Assembly: GCA_964553405.1 (NCBI GenBank)
Contig: CAZKLS010000153.1
Coordinates: 1 to 5,501 of the forward strand
Direction: 5' to 3'
Length of the DNA stretch: 5,501 bases
Source of the DNA: DATIRA01 sp964553405
GTDB lineage: Bacteria > Pseudomonadota > Gammaproteobacteria > Steroidobacterales > Steroidobacteraceae
Made by a program: the position numbers and the translations under genes. Numbering within the stretch: the stretch's first letter is position 1; each line of letters starts with the position of its first letter. Under the pieces are notes generated by a model. That model worked only from the letters and a program-made list of their open reading frames with translations. It did no database searches and had not been told where the DNA came from. This document shows, one piece after another, positions 5,209-5,501 of the stretch.

Positions 5209-5501
5209 TCAGCGGAAGAACCTCCAGCCGCTGATCATCGAGCTGATGGTGGTCTGCCGGTGGGTCATGTCCTCACGGATCGCCATGTACATGTGGATCA
5301 TCGCGAAGATGATCACGACCCACATCGCGACGTGGTGCCAGGTGTGCACCGTCATCGAGTCGCCGAGCACCCGGAACACCCAGCCGAAGACGCTGTACCA
5401 GCCGCTCTGGATGCCCGCGCCTTCCGCGTAGAGGGCGAAGCCGGTCAGCAGCAGCACGATCATCGGCAGGACGAACATCAGGAACATCGCCAGGTGCGCC
5501 A
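5209..5501 (-). CDS. hupC: [NiFe] hydrogenase cytochrome b subunit HupC (HyaC/HoxZ), C-terminal part
   Basis: The last 96 residues of the diheme cytochrome b that anchors the periplasmic hydrogenase dimer in the membrane and passes electrons to quinone. The frame is open to the window edge, so the gene continues beyond base 5501; the internal ATG at 5487 is not the start. Visible parts are a hydrophobic helix (HLAMFLMFVLPMIVLLLTGF), a periplasm-like loop with GWYSVFGWVFRVLG, a second helix carrying HTWHHVAMW and IIFAMIHMYMAIRED, and the tail HRQTTISSMISGWRFF. The histidine cluster and the IRED...TTISSMISG ending are typical of HupC/HyaC; the His residues of HTWHH are candidate heme ligands. 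Family members usually have four membrane helices, of which about two are seen here. It should follow the structural genes hupS and hupL, which lie outside the window. Confidence 0.93.
   Translation of the reverse strand, partial: AHLAMFLMFVLPMIVLLLTGFALYAEGAGIQSGWYSVFGWVFRVLGDSMTVHTWHHVAMWVVIIFAMIHMYMAIREDMTHRQTTISSMISGWRFFR

Overview
This GC-rich window looks like the chromosome of a proteobacterium, probably a gammaproteobacterium. That inference rests on base composition, the DUF481-type outer-membrane protein and the hydrogenase gene order; the sequence does not fix a genus. The coding density is very high and no gene-free stretch exceeds about 115 bases. No tRNA, rRNA, CRISPR array or insertion sequence is visible.

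Left part (1-1225, plus strand): the C-terminal end of a DUF481-type outer-membrane beta-barrel protein, then a protein made of two tandem ChrR-type cupin domains. They are 31 bases apart and probably co-transcribed.

Right part (5501 down to 1245, minus strand): the downstream half of a membrane-bound [NiFe] uptake hydrogenase (Hup/Hya, group 1) operon. In transcription order it holds the end of the cytochrome b subunit (hupC), the maturation endopeptidase for the large subunit (hupD), a thioredoxin-like chaperone for the small subunit (hupG/hyaE), a HupH/HyaF/HoxQ maturation factor, and a rubredoxin fused to a HybE/HupJ chaperone. A monovalent cation:proton antiporter follows. From hupD to the fusion gene, all three junctions are 4-base ATGA overlaps. 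The antiporter start lies 12 bases after the fusion-gene stop, and that stop codon runs into the antiporter's ribosome binding site, so the antiporter reads as the last gene of the operon. The two halves of the window converge, with 19 bases between stop codons and no clear terminator.

How the genes work together: HupC anchors the hydrogenase heterodimer and passes electrons from H2 to quinone. HupG, HupH and the rubredoxin-HybE protein prepare the small subunit, whose FeS clusters need protection in aerobic hydrogenases. HupD trims the large subunit after nickel insertion. The antiporter could couple the proton-motive force made by H2 oxidation to Na+/K+ or pH homeostasis, but that link is inferred from position only. 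The structural genes hupS and hupL and the main promoter would lie beyond base 5501.

The least ordinary points are the antiporter at the end of the operon, the rubredoxin-HybE fusion, a perfect 11-bp-stem hairpin between hupC and hupD, and an odd hupD start region with a direct repeat, a C9 tract, no good ribosome binding site and a possible leaderless promoter.
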